Assembly (NCBI GenBank): GCA_945869465.1
Contig: CAMBPB010000006.1
Location: 19,896 to 83,895, forward strand
Length of the DNA: 64,000 nucleotides
Source of the DNA: Prosthecobacter debontii
GTDB lineage: Bacteria > Verrucomicrobiota > Verrucomicrobiia > Verrucomicrobiales > Akkermansiaceae
Direction: 5' to 3'
The notes beneath the pieces are model-generated. The model made no database searches. It was given only the letters and a program-made list of their open reading frames with translations, and was not told the DNA's origin. Below, piece after piece: positions 39,997-49,693 of the stretch. Numbering within the stretch: position 1 is the stretch's first letter; each line of letters opens with the position of its first letter. The position numbers were made by a program, and so were the translations under genes.

Positions 39997-40824
39997 TTAT
40001 TTAATTTCGTGCGTCTTATGGATCTTGTCGAAGTCGCATATCTGGTCCAAAATGACATCTGCCAGCAAGCGTTCGGTTCCGATGGCGGAACTGTAAAAGA
40101 GGGTTTTGCCACGGAGGTGGTGGGGGTTGTGGCGGAACACATCACGCTGGCTGGCGGCCGCGCCCACTTCGTTTTCGATGCCGAGCAGCACCGGAATATC
40201 CTGGTAGGAATGCAGGCCATCGGAAATGAAAAACGGGACCACGATCACATTGGGCGTCGGGGCCATTTGATCCCAGTGGGCAATAAACGGAGGCTCTTCC
40301 ATGTAGGCATCGAGCACCGCGGCATAGCCGGCACCGGACGCGGCGATCAGTTCGGCCTGGTCGCGGATGGCCTTCGTCGAGTTTAGGTTCAAGCCGGTGC
40401 CGTGGCCGGTGATGATCAGGGTGGTTTGAGCGGGATCGACCCCCGCTGCCACCTCCTTGGCGCGCCGCAGGATCAAGCCGGTCATGGACGGATGGACGCC
40501 GACCGGCAGGCAGTAGTGCAGGGTTTTCCCGCGCACGCGAGTGCTGGGGCCGGTGAGTTCCAGTTCCCGCGGGATGACGTCCTGGGTGAAGTAGCCCTCG
40601 CTGATGAAATCCGGGACCACGTAAACCTCGTCGGAATCGATCATGTAGAGCGCCTCGCGCATCGACGGCTCTTCCTTCCAGAAACAGCAATGGACCTCCG
40701 CGAACAGTGCGCGGCGGCGGATTGCATCGGCGTGTTCAAAGTAGGGCGCGGACGAGTCCGGATTCTCCGTGGAGCCGTGACCGACAATGAGCAAGGCGCT
40801 GTGAGGCTTCGACGCGATGGGCAT
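39997..40824 (-). CDS. CbiX/sirohydrochlorin chelatase-like protein (two CbiX-type halves)
   Basis: ALLIVGHGSTENPDSSAPYFEHADAIRRR...VYVVPDFISEGYFT...LIITGHGTGLNLNS...VIVVPFFISDGLHSYQDIP. Confidence 0.88.
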   Translation of the reverse strand: MPIASKPHSALLIVGHGSTENPDSSAPYFEHADAIRRRALFAEVHCCFWKEEPSMREALYMIDSDEVYVVPDFISEGYFTQDVIPRELELTGPSTRVRGKTLHYCLPVGVHPSMTGLILRRAKEVAAGVDPAQTTLIITGHGTGLNLNSTKAIRDQAELIAASGAGYAAVLDAYMEEPPFIAHWDQMAPTPNVIVVPFFISDGLHSYQDIPVLLGIENEVGAAASQRDVFRHNPHHLRGKTLFYSSAIGTERLLADVILDQICDFDKIHKTHEIK

Positions 40825-40903
40825 GACGGGAATCTGGCGACATTGCGCCGGATTGCAAGTCCCGGAGAGGCATTGGAAGCCGGACCCGGGTGACTCACGC
40901 GTA

Positions 40904-42484
40904 TCAGGCGTCAGCCAGTCCCTCGGCGAGACTGTTTGCGATGGCTTTGATCGCTTCACCGGATTGTTTTTCGACCAGCGGGCGCTCGAGCATTTGCTCG
41001 TAGATCTCGATGTAACGGCGCGCCACTTCGTGATGGCTGAATTCGCGGGTGCTCTCCTGCATGATGCGGCGGATCTCCCGCTCGCGGGTGGCGATGGGCA
41101 GCGCGTGAAACTCCATCGCCTGGTCGATGGACTGGCGGAAGCTCGCGGAAGAATAGTGGTCGAAACTGAAACCATTGCCCGTCGATAGATCCACATCCAG
41201 CGGCCGGATCGTATCGTAAAGTCCGCCGGTGGCATGCACGATCGGCAGCGATCCGTAGAGCGGCGAGGTCATCTGCGGCAACCCACAGGGCTCGAAGAGC
41301 GAGGGCATCAGCATGAAGTCCGAAGCCGCATACGCCAGGCGGGACAATCGTTCCTCGAAATCCACGATAGAAACCCGCTCGTGAAAATCGAAGGCGGCGA
41401 CGATTTTTTCGATCCACTGCTGGTGTGGTCCGTTAGCCACCACCACGACCTGCAGATTTCGCTCCCAATAGTCCGAAACAAGCTGGTGCAGGATGTCGGT
41501 TAGGAGCTGGGGGCCCTTTTGCACCGGATCGAGTCGCGAGGGCCAGAAGAAGATCGGGGCGTCGGGATCGATTTTGAGTTGAAGCTCGCGCTGGAGTGCC
41601 AGTTTGTTGGCGGCCTTGCCCTCGCAAACATCCGCGAGCGTGAAATTACGCGCCAACGAAGTGTCGGTCGCCGGATCATAGGAAACATCCGGAGCGTTGA
41701 GGATGCCTGCGGAACAACCGGAGGCATACTTGTGTCGCAACTCGGCGCGCACCGAATCCGGCACCACCGAGTGCCAGCCCTCGACGATTTCCCACAGGAA
41801 ACGCGGACTCACCGTGTTGATATAGTGCGCGGCGAAGATTCCCGAGGTCAGCAGATCCACCGGCACGTGGGACCGCGCGTGATCGTAGCTGTTTGGCGCG
41901 CCGCAAAAATAGAGGTTCATCCAGAACTCGGCGGCATCGATCCCCGCCTCCTCGATCCGCGCCAGCGACACCTGCCGCGTGTGGATGTTGTGCACCGTGA
42001 ACAAACTCTTGATCCCCCGCCGCCGCGCCATCGCCGGGATCAACGCGGTCATCCAGTCATTGCAATGGATCAGGTCCGGACGGACCTGCGGGACGATGTG
42101 GTTGATCACCTCCCGCTGGAACACCAGCGCGATGCGCATCGATTCGTCGGAATGGTTGCTGTAAACCTGCTCGCGATAGTAAAAAATCCGGTCCTCCGCG
42201 AGGTGGATGTGGGTGTCTGGCAGCACCTCGTGGTATTTCCGCAACTCCTTGTCGTGCAGGTCGAAAATGTCGCCCTGAAACATCCGCCGGTAATTGGGCA
42301 TCGCCACATGCACGTCGGCGCCCAGTTCGAACAAGGCCGACACCAAGGAGGCGGAAACATCGGCCAATCCGCCCGCCTTTGCCGACATGCGCTGGGTCAT
42401 GTTGCCCATGCCCGGCGGCAGATAGGTGATCTCCGGGGTGACGATCAGGATGCGGGGTTTGGCTGGCTTCTCGTTGGCTGACAT
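40904..42484 (-). CDS. glgA: Glycogen/starch synthase
   Basis: KAGGLADVSASLVSALFELGADVHVAMPNYR; LIHCNDWMTALIPAMARR; LMPSLFEPCGLPQMTSPLYGSLPIVHATGGLYDTI. Confidence 0.92.
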   Translation of the reverse strand: MSANEKPAKPRILIVTPEITYLPPGMGNMTQRMSAKAGGLADVSASLVSALFELGADVHVAMPNYRRMFQGDIFDLHDKELRKYHEVLPDTHIHLAEDRIFYYREQVYSNHSDESMRIALVFQREVINHIVPQVRPDLIHCNDWMTALIPAMARRRGIKSLFTVHNIHTRQVSLARIEEAGIDAAEFWMNLYFCGAPNSYDHARSHVPVDLLTSGIFAAHYINTVSPRFLWEIVEGWHSVVPDSVRAELRHKYASGCSAGILNAPDVSYDPATDTSLARNFTLADVCEGKAANKLALQRELQLKIDPDAPIFFWPSRLDPVQKGPQLLTDILHQLVSDYWERNLQVVVVANGPHQQWIEKIVAAFDFHERVSIVDFEERLSRLAYAASDFMLMPSLFEPCGLPQMTSPLYGSLPIVHATGGLYDTIRPLDVDLSTGNGFSFDHYSSASFRQSIDQAMEFHALPIATREREIRRIMQESTREFSHHEVARRYIEIYEQMLERPLVEKQSGEAIKAIANSLAEGLADA

Positions 42485-42660
42485 CAGACTCTGGGTAAAG
42501 GTTATGGTTCCACTTGGGTCGAATCTGGAGACAACCGCAGACGTTCGCCACCTGATTCTTGCTGGAAACCGGGATTATTTTTGCAAAGCTCCGGTTCCGC
42601 GCGCCGCCGCGGACGCATTCGCCAAATCGATGGAGAAATCGCCCACTGCCTTGGTTCTCC

Positions 42661-43284
42661 CTAATCTCCGCACCCGGCGAGATGCCTTATGCAGATTTGG
42701 GACCAAGTTTCCAAGCGCTCGAACCAAGGGCCGTCCAGATCTGATAGTGCCGTGAATCCGAGATCGGCCAGCGCATCCTCGCGGGATGACACGGCGTCGG
42801 ATTTCAGATCCACCAGGTGCACGATTCCGAGATGCACCCGCCCCACCGCATTCGATTCATCGTTCAGCAGGGCGATGATCCGGTGTTGGTGGTCTTCCGG
42901 CAGATCCAACTCCTCTTCGATCTCGCGGGTGACCGCCGCATGATAGGCATCCGGCCCGGTTTTCCCGCCGGCCATGTCCACCGGATTGACGTGACCACCC
43001 ACCCCCACGGAAATTTTCGCGTGCAGCCGGCTTTCGCCGCCCGCCTTGCCACGGGTGTAGTGGAGAATGCGACCGCCGCAGCGAAACACGCAGTAAGGAA
43101 TCAGTTGCTTGTGGGACGGATCCTCCTCGGCCGTCGCACGATCCATGAAAAAGTGGCTGCCGGGATCCAATAATCTTGCGACCGCCGCCTGCAAACCCTC
43201 CGTCCGGAGCCCTTCGAACGCGCCGATTTCATCCAACAGCGCGCGCGGCACCACCAATACCTGTTCTCCAGCATACTTCGACAT
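42661..43284 (-). CDS. NUDIX-type hydrolase-like protein
   Basis: KISVGVGGHVNPVDMAGG...YHAAVTREIEEELDLPED resembles a degenerate Nudix box. Confidence 0.75.
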   Translation of the reverse strand: MSKYAGEQVLVVPRALLDEIGAFEGLRTEGLQAAVARLLDPGSHFFMDRATAEEDPSHKQLIPYCVFRCGGRILHYTRGKAGGESRLHAKISVGVGGHVNPVDMAGGKTGPDAYHAAVTREIEEELDLPEDHQHRIIALLNDESNAVGRVHLGIVHLVDLKSDAVSSREDALADLGFTALSDLDGPWFERLETWSQICIRHLAGCGD

Positions 43285-43698
43285 GCGGCGGAGGATAGTG
43301 GCCCGCCCCTTTCCGCCAAGCACTTCTTCTCGGACTGAACAATCAGGATTTCCTGAGATTAAGTCATCGCGTGATATCAAGTGGCCGGTTTTGTGACATG
43401 CTCCTCCGGTCAGCCAATCACCTCCGGTCACTGACGCCTCCCCTGCCCCCCACCCCACCACTCTGAACCCACCCGGCCCGCAAGGATCCGCCGCCTTCCA
43501 GTGGGGAGTCGCCCCTTCCTCTGCCGCCAATTCCACCTATCTCCACCCAAGCTCACGGTGGTCTGCGGCATGATCTTCCTGCTCCGCCGCAGACGCTGAA
43601 TCCCCCGTCTTCCGGGGATTTCAGGAAATCGCACAGTTACCCAAAAAATCGTCTTGCCCATCCGGAACTCCGCCGGTAAACCTCCGCCCCACCCGCAA

Positions 43699-43771
43699 GG
43701 GGCGTTAGCTCAGTTGGTAGAGCACTTGCATGGCATGCAAGGGGTCAGCGGTTCGAATCCGCTACGCTCCA
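43699..43771 (+). tRNA. tRNA-Ala(GGC)
   Basis: Cloverleaf: acceptor GGGGCGT/ACGCTCC, D-arm GCTCAGTTGGTAGAGC, anticodon arm CTTGC-ATGGCAT-GCAAG, T-arm GGTTCGAATCC; CCA not encoded. Confidence 0.95.
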
Positions 43772-44058
43772 CTTTTTAAAAATCTCCTGCTCCCATAAGG
43801 GTTACAGCGGATCGGGCCAAGACAGGATTCGGTGACTGTGTCCTAAATGTTTTCTAACGCATCCGTTCCGATTGCCGGTCGGGTTTCACCCTGGTGTTGC
43901 TCATTCCCCGCATGACTCGCCGAAACTCGATGTTCCACGATGCAGGGGTCGAGGGGACCGCGAATCCGCTCGCCCGATTCCACCGGCCGATCCCACCGGA
44001 CTACCCTGTGACCCGAAGGACCGGCAGGCATGGGAGGGAGCCGGCCACGGGGCATGTG

Positions 44059-44613
44059 CTATTTCTTCAAACCGGCCAGAGGAGCGGGTGTTCGCGTGAC
44101 GCCTTGGCATTTTCCACTGCCCGTGCTGCTGCCTATCAGGCGGCCGGACGCGTCCCGCTGGGTGCCGGTGAGTGATCCCGAGGGGCTGGCTTTCGTGGTC
44201 TGGCTGCCGGTGAGTCGGCCCGAGGCGTCGCGATATTGGGTGTTGGTGGCCGAGCCGCTGCCAGTCCGGGTGTCGGCGCTGCCAGCCAAGCGTCCGCTGG
44301 CGTCGCGGTAGGTGGTGCGCGACGAGGCTCCCGCGGTGGGTTGCGTGGTGGCGGTGCCGGTCAGCCTGCCGCTGGCGTCGCGATAGTTGGTCTGCGTGCT
44401 GCCGCCGGGGTTCGGGTTGGTGGTGGCGGTGCCGATGATCCGGCCCGAGGCGTCGCGCGTGGTGGCTTGCACGGTTCCGCCCGCGCTCTTCTGGCGGTCG
44501 ATGGTCTGGACGAGCCGGCCGGAAGCGTCACGGACCAACTCCCGGCAAGTCTGCGCGGTGAGGGTGCAGGCCAGGGCGAGCGAGAGCAGGACGGGGAGGA
44601 TAAGTGCCTTCAT
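44059..44613 (-). CDS. Secreted tandem-repeat protein (25-aa RDASGRLxG repeats)
   Basis: Signal peptide MKALILPVLLSLALACTLTAQ followed by five exact 25-residue units and a sixth partial unit. Confidence 0.85.
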   Translation of the reverse strand: MKALILPVLLSLALACTLTAQTCRELVRDASGRLVQTIDRQKSAGGTVQATTRDASGRIIGTATTNPNPGGSTQTNYRDASGRLTGTATTQPTAGASSRTTYRDASGRLAGSADTRTGSGSATNTQYRDASGRLTGSQTTKASPSGSLTGTQRDASGRLIGSSTGSGKCQGVTRTPAPLAGLKK

Positions 44614-44813
44614 GAGAGTGAAACGTAAGCCGGACGCTGCTCATTCAAGCAGAATGCCGAAATCATCGGCTTCCCTATTTAAAATCCATCATCAAAAAAT
44701 CCAAAATTTCTTTTACCCACCCCCGCTATTTGTCCCACCCCCCGTGGTAAAAACAGGGATTCCGAATTGCTGAAAACGCCGGAATTCAGCCCGGCACCAC
44801 CCCACCCTTCCGA

Positions 44814-45068
44814 ATGAACCCTCCCGAGACGCGCCTCAATTACGACCAGCTCCAAACCGGGGTGGCCGCGGCAAACCGGCATTTCGCCCTGATCGGATCC
44901 AGCGATGGCAGCCAAGGTCTCACCCTCATCGGCCTCCAAATCTTATGGGGGGCGCAGGAAATGCCGTGGCACGGCAGCCGCTTCCGAAAGTTGGAAAACC
45001 TGGCCGACCACGCCCCTAAGAAACGCCGCCGCAAGCAGCCTTCCTCCAAACTCGTTGCCATCCATTGA
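44814..45068 (+). CDS. Hypothetical protein
   Basis: 84-aa ORF just upstream of the next plus-strand gene; plausible but not family-supported. Confidence 0.45.
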   Translation: MNPPETRLNYDQLQTGVAAANRHFALIGSSDGSQGLTLIGLQILWGAQEMPWHGSRFRKLENLADHAPKKRRRKQPSSKLVAIH

Positions 45069-45087
45069 ACTCAAACCACTCCCCGCC

Positions 45088-45990
45088 ATGGACTTCTTCA
45101 ATCGATTCAAAAAAAGCCAACCGGCGGCGGATGACGACTGCCAACACCTGTCAGCCTTGGGAGATGACGAGGACGCATGGGATCGTCTCGACGACGCCGA
45201 ACTGAAACAGGTCGTTTTGGTGAAATTCATCGAGTATGGCGCAACCCAAGATGGCTCCCGGATCGCCGGACTTTTCGCGCTCTATCGCTACTTGATGCGA
45301 CGTCTCGACGTGGACGAGCGCCGGGAAATGCTCACCGAGTTCAGCGAAATGATCGAGCAACACGAAGGGCTGGGCCACATGGGCCTGATGATGTTTCTCG
45401 CTGCGGACACGGATCCCGGCATCCGCTCGTCCGCCGCGCTGAGCCTGTCGGTGCTGTTTGATCCCGCCGACGGGGACGAACTGGCCGGACCGCGGTTCGT
45501 GATCCACACGCTCGTCCATCACGACGGCGGCGCACCGGAACAAGGCGCTGCCTTGGGCGGAGTTCTGCTGCTAGGCGACAAGCGGATCATGCCGCTGCTG
45601 GCGGAAGTGTGGGACGAATTGTCCGAGGAGGCGCAGCTGCAAATGACCGCCGCCAAATCCGGGTTTGTCAGCGAGGGAGTGGTCGAGTTCTGGCTCGACC
45701 GCCTGGAAGCGGGCTGCAGCGAGGCGGTTTTCGGCTCTGCGGTCGCGGCCATCGCCAAGATGCCTGTCATCGCCCAAGTCCCCTACGTGCTGGATATGGA
45801 ACGCCTGCTGCCCGCCTACGCCGGCGGCGAGCCGATGAAACTGCTGCGCCGGACCTCCTTCGCCGACTACCTGGACGAAATCCGCCCGCGTTTGGAGGCG
45901 CTGGAGCAGAGGGAGTCGAAGCCCAAGGTCATTCCCCGCATCTTCCAGTTCTGGAAGGAGCCCGAAGCCTTCCGGGGAATGGTCGGGTGA
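45088..45990 (+). CDS. HEAT-repeat-like hypothetical protein
   Basis: Helical repeats (GLGHMGLMMFLAADTDPGIRSSAALSLSVLF...; EGVVEFWLDRLEAGCSEAVFGSAVAAIAKM); ATG at 45088. Confidence 0.7.
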   Translation: MDFFNRFKKSQPAADDDCQHLSALGDDEDAWDRLDDAELKQVVLVKFIEYGATQDGSRIAGLFALYRYLMRRLDVDERREMLTEFSEMIEQHEGLGHMGLMMFLAADTDPGIRSSAALSLSVLFDPADGDELAGPRFVIHTLVHHDGGAPEQGAALGGVLLLGDKRIMPLLAEVWDELSEEAQLQMTAAKSGFVSEGVVEFWLDRLEAGCSEAVFGSAVAAIAKMPVIAQVPYVLDMERLLPAYAGGEPMKLLRRTSFADYLDEIRPRLEALEQRESKPKVIPRIFQFWKEPEAFRGMVG

Positions 45991-46083
45991 AAAACTGACT
46001 TCATCCGCACATTTCCGCTTCTCTCCCTGTCAGATTTCCATCAGCTATTTAAATTGCGCCACACCCGTTTCATCACCCTCTTC

Positions 46084-47205
46084 ATGAGCCTTCGCATTTT
46101 CCACACCGCCGACAACCACATCGGCCTTTCCTTCAACCAATATCCGGAAGCTCGGGAACGCCTGATTGAGGAACGCTTCGCCTCGCTCGAACGGATGGTC
46201 GCCACGGCCAACCTCCGCGCCGCCCACTTCTTCGTGGTCGCAGGCGACCTATTCGACAAGACCACCGTCACTAGGGCCCAGATCGAGCGGGCGGTGACCA
46301 TCCTCGGAAAATTCGAGGGCGAGGCGGTGCTGGTCCTCGCGGGTAATCACGATTTCTGTGAGGGACCGGATAGCAAACTCTGGAAACAGTTTCGCACCGC
46401 GGCGGACGGCAGCCGCGTGCTCGCCCTGACCGAGTCGGGCGCCACGGACTTCGAAAGCGACGACTACAAGGTCCGCTTCTACGCCTGTCCCTGCCCTAGC
46501 AAGCACGGCAGGGAGCACACGATCGGCTGGGTGGCGGACGCGGAAAAGCCAGCTGACAGGCTCCACATCGGCATCGCCCACGGCAATGTCGAGGGCCTGG
46601 GACTCGATGCCGACCAACGCTATTTCAACATGGCCGACAGCGACTTCCGCAACGCCGGCCTCCATACCTGGCTGCTAGGGCACATCCACGTTCCGGCTCC
46701 CGCGCCCGGTAACACCGGCAGGCCGCTTTACTTCATGCCCGGCATCCACACCCCGGACTCGGTGAAGTGCAGCCACCCCGGCCACGCATGGTGGATCGAG
46801 ATGGACGCCGACGGCACTTGCCGCCACGAGCAACTCACCACCGGCGCCATCCGCTTCGTCCGCCTGAACCCCGATCTGCACCACGCCAACGACATCCGCG
46901 AACTGCGGTCAAAGTGCGAATCCCTGGACGCGCCCAACACCATCCTCGACCTCCAACTCACCGGCCGCCTGCGCGAAGAGGAAATCGCCGAGCTCAATGC
47001 GATGCTGGCCACCATCAGTTCTGCATTCCTGAATTTCTCCCAGGAGCGCAACATCGCCGCCGTGCTCGACGCCGCCGCCATCGCCAGGCGATTCCCCGAA
47101 GGCACCCTGCCCAGCACCCTTCTCCAAGCCTTGCTAACCGACGATGCCCACCCCGGCGATGCCCATCTGGCTCTCGACATCATCGAATCCCTCCAAAAGC
47201 CATGA
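46084..47205 (+). CDS. SbcD-like metallophosphoesterase / DNA exonuclease subunit
   Basis: IFHTADNHIGLSF, VVAGDLFDKTT, LAGNHDFCEG, IGIAHGNVEG, LGHIHVPAP metallophosphoesterase motifs. Confidence 0.88.
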   Translation: MSLRIFHTADNHIGLSFNQYPEARERLIEERFASLERMVATANLRAAHFFVVAGDLFDKTTVTRAQIERAVTILGKFEGEAVLVLAGNHDFCEGPDSKLWKQFRTAADGSRVLALTESGATDFESDDYKVRFYACPCPSKHGREHTIGWVADAEKPADRLHIGIAHGNVEGLGLDADQRYFNMADSDFRNAGLHTWLLGHIHVPAPAPGNTGRPLYFMPGIHTPDSVKCSHPGHAWWIEMDADGTCRHEQLTTGAIRFVRLNPDLHHANDIRELRSKCESLDAPNTILDLQLTGRLREEEIAELNAMLATISSAFLNFSQERNIAAVLDAAAIARRFPEGTLPSTLLQALLTDDAHPGDAHLALDIIESLQKP

Positions 47206-49637
47206 AACTCCTCTCCATCCGCCTCCATCCCTTCGGCGGCACCGCCAACCGCACCTGCACGCTCCAAGATGGCATCAACGTGCTCGAAGGACCTAACGAG
47301 TTTGGCAAAAGCACCCTGAGCAACGCCCTCTGGCACGCGCTCTTCACACCCACCAACCTGACCCCGGTCAACCTGCGCAACACCATGGGCCGCTGGTATC
47401 CCAAGCCCGGCGGCGACCATGCGCGGATCACCGTCCAGTTTCAGGCCGATGGCCAAACCTGGACTCTCCATAAAACCTGGGGTGCCGGAGCCGTCTCCAG
47501 TCTCCAGGCGGATGGCGCCGCCGGCATCGCCGATCCCGCTAAAGTCCAAACTCAGCTCGCCACCTTGCTACGCCGCAACGAAGCCACCTGGCGGCACGTG
47601 CTCTTCACCAGCCAGGCGCAACTCGCCGCCACCATGGAACAACTCCGGGCCAACTCCGGAAAAATGGACGATGTCCAAACTCTCCTCGCCGGCCCCGCCG
47701 CGATCCCCGGCGACATCCCGCCGGACAAACTCACCGCCGCCCTTGACGCCCGCATCACCCAGCACTTCGGCCGCTGGGACATCGGCTCGAACGGCCCTGA
47801 AAAGGGCCGCGGCATCGACAATCCCTGGGCGAATGGCGTCGGTCCCCTGTTGAGTGCCTGGTATGCCATGGCAAAAATCCGCCGCACTCTCGACGAGGTC
47901 ATCCAACACGAGCAGGCCGTGGATGACATCAACGCGCAAATCCACCGCATCGCCGGCGACATGTCCGCCGATGAAGAATTCGTCCGCACCGGCCGCGTCC
48001 TCCGCGATGGCCTGGGCAAACGCGCCGGTCTGGAGGAGCGATGCCAACGCCTCACCGGCGAATTGCGCCTCCTCAGGGAAATCATGGTTGCCTGGCCCGG
48101 TGCCGCCCAAGTGATCCAAGCGAAGCAAACCGAGCTCACCAGCGTCAGCAAAGACCTCGAATCCACCGAGGCCGAACTCAAGAACGCCCGGAAACGCGGA
48201 CAAGCCGAACAACTGCGGGTCGCCCACGGCCTCCTCACCCAAGCCAAGGAGGAATGGCGACGGGCCGCCGCCCAGCTCGCGGAATCCAAAACCATCGCCC
48301 CCGAGTTGCTGGCCGAACTGAAGCGCCTCGAAAAGGAAATCGACAGGCTCCGCATCAACATCGCCGCCCAAAAACTCACCGCCAAGTTGGAGAGCGCCAG
48401 CTCCCAATCCGTGACCGTACAGCGCGGCACCGGCGAACCGGAAATCATCACCCTCTCACCCTCCGCTGCATGGGAAAACCAAGCCGAGGGCATCTTCCGC
48501 CTGGAGTATCAGGATCTCAAACTCAGCGTCGAGAGCGGCACCGGCGATGTGAACGCGCTCTTCACCGGTCTCGAAACCGCCCGCACCCGACAGTCAGAAA
48601 TCCTCCAAACCCTCGGCCACGAAACCCTCGCCGCCGCCCAACTCGCGGACGCCGATCACCAAAAGCGCGTCACCGAAGAGACCACTCGGAAAGGCCTCTA
48701 CCGCACCACCTTGCAGGGACGCAGCGAGGAAGATTGGGCGGCAGACATGGCCGCTCTCGCGAACCTTCCGGAAACCCGCTCCGTGGACGTGCTCGAAAAC
48801 GAGAAAAACCGCCTGCTAGGCCGCAAGGCGGCGCTGGATCTAGAGATCCGCCAGGAGCGCGAAAAGATCCTGAAGTGGACCAACGACCACACCGACCTCG
48901 ATACCCTCACCGACAAGATCCTCACCCAAACCGCCGAGTCCAACCAAGCCAGACAAGACCTCGCCGGCCTGCCCGAGTTGCCGGATGGCTTCGCCTCCAT
49001 CTCCGCCTATCTGGCCTTGCTCACGCAGAAGGAAACCGCCCGTGAACAACAGGACGAACTCCTCAAGAATCTGAAAATCGAGCAAGGCCGACTGAGCGGA
49101 GCCGCACCTGCCAACACCGCCGAGGAACTCCACGCCGATCTGGAAATCCAACAACGCGAATTCGAGCGCCAGCATGCGGACGGCCAAGCCCTGCTGCGCA
49201 TCCGCGCAAAACTGCAGTCCGTCATCGCCAACCGCGGCATCGACGATCCCATGCAGGGCCTCACCTCCGCCGTCTCAAATCATTTCCGAAACCTCACCGG
49301 CGGCCGCTATCAAGAAGTCACCCTGAACGGCACCACCCCCACCCGGGTCGGCGGCGCACTCACGCTCGAAACCACGCTGCTCTCCCAAGGCACCCTCGGT
49401 TCCCTCGCCCTCGCCACCCGCCTGGCCCTCTCCGAACTCTACCTCAAGGACATGCCCGGCTTCTTCCTCCTCGACGACCCCTTCACCGACATGGACAGCA
49501 CCCGCCGCGCCGCAGCCGTCAAGGCCATCGGAGCCTTCGCAGAAAACCACCAAGTCCTCTTCTTCACCTGCCACCCGGAACACGCCGGGGAGTTGCAGAG
49601 TCTTGCGGGCGCAACAACCCTTCAAATGACGACATGA
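47202..49637 (+). CDS. SbcC/YhaN-like SMC-type ATPase
   Basis: Walker A GPNEFGKSTL, long coiled coil, signature LSQGTLGSLALATRLALSELYL, Walker B FFLLDDPFTDMD; start overlaps the SbcD-like stop by 4 nt. Confidence 0.88.
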   Translation: MKLLSIRLHPFGGTANRTCTLQDGINVLEGPNEFGKSTLSNALWHALFTPTNLTPVNLRNTMGRWYPKPGGDHARITVQFQADGQTWTLHKTWGAGAVSSLQADGAAGIADPAKVQTQLATLLRRNEATWRHVLFTSQAQLAATMEQLRANSGKMDDVQTLLAGPAAIPGDIPPDKLTAALDARITQHFGRWDIGSNGPEKGRGIDNPWANGVGPLLSAWYAMAKIRRTLDEVIQHEQAVDDINAQIHRIAGDMSADEEFVRTGRVLRDGLGKRAGLEERCQRLTGELRLLREIMVAWPGAAQVIQAKQTELTSVSKDLESTEAELKNARKRGQAEQLRVAHGLLTQAKEEWRRAAAQLAESKTIAPELLAELKRLEKEIDRLRINIAAQKLTAKLESASSQSVTVQRGTGEPEIITLSPSAAWENQAEGIFRLEYQDLKLSVESGTGDVNALFTGLETARTRQSEILQTLGHETLAAAQLADADHQKRVTEETTRKGLYRTTLQGRSEEDWAADMAALANLPETRSVDVLENEKNRLLGRKAALDLEIRQEREKILKWTNDHTDLDTLTDKILTQTAESNQARQDLAGLPELPDGFASISAYLALLTQKETAREQQDELLKNLKIEQGRLSGAAPANTAEELHADLEIQQREFERQHADGQALLRIRAKLQSVIANRGIDDPMQGLTSAVSNHFRNLTGGRYQEVTLNGTTPTRVGGALTLETTLLSQGTLGSLALATRLALSELYLKDMPGFFLLDDPFTDMDSTRRAAAVKAIGAFAENHQVLFFTCHPEHAGELQSLAGATTLQMTT

Positions 49638-49693
49638 ATCCGATACATATTCCAACCTTGATTTGTTGAAAAAAAACGATCATTTTTTTCAAC

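Noticed and set aside
41519-42481. 320-aa plus-strand ORF antisense to glgA
   Set aside because: Shadow ORF; composition mirrors the GlgA codon positions
43690-44058. Possible integration site or island next to tRNA-Ala
   Set aside because: No integrase, no repeat of the tRNA 3' end and no downstream mobile genes were found
44059-44613. 75-bp regularly spaced repeats resembling a CRISPR array
   Set aside because: Repeats are in frame, encode a 25-aa unit after a signal peptide, and the period is uniform with no spacer/repeat structure
47552-48493. 313-aa minus-strand ORF inside the SbcC-like gene
   Set aside because: Antisense shadow, low-complexity Ser/Arg-rich
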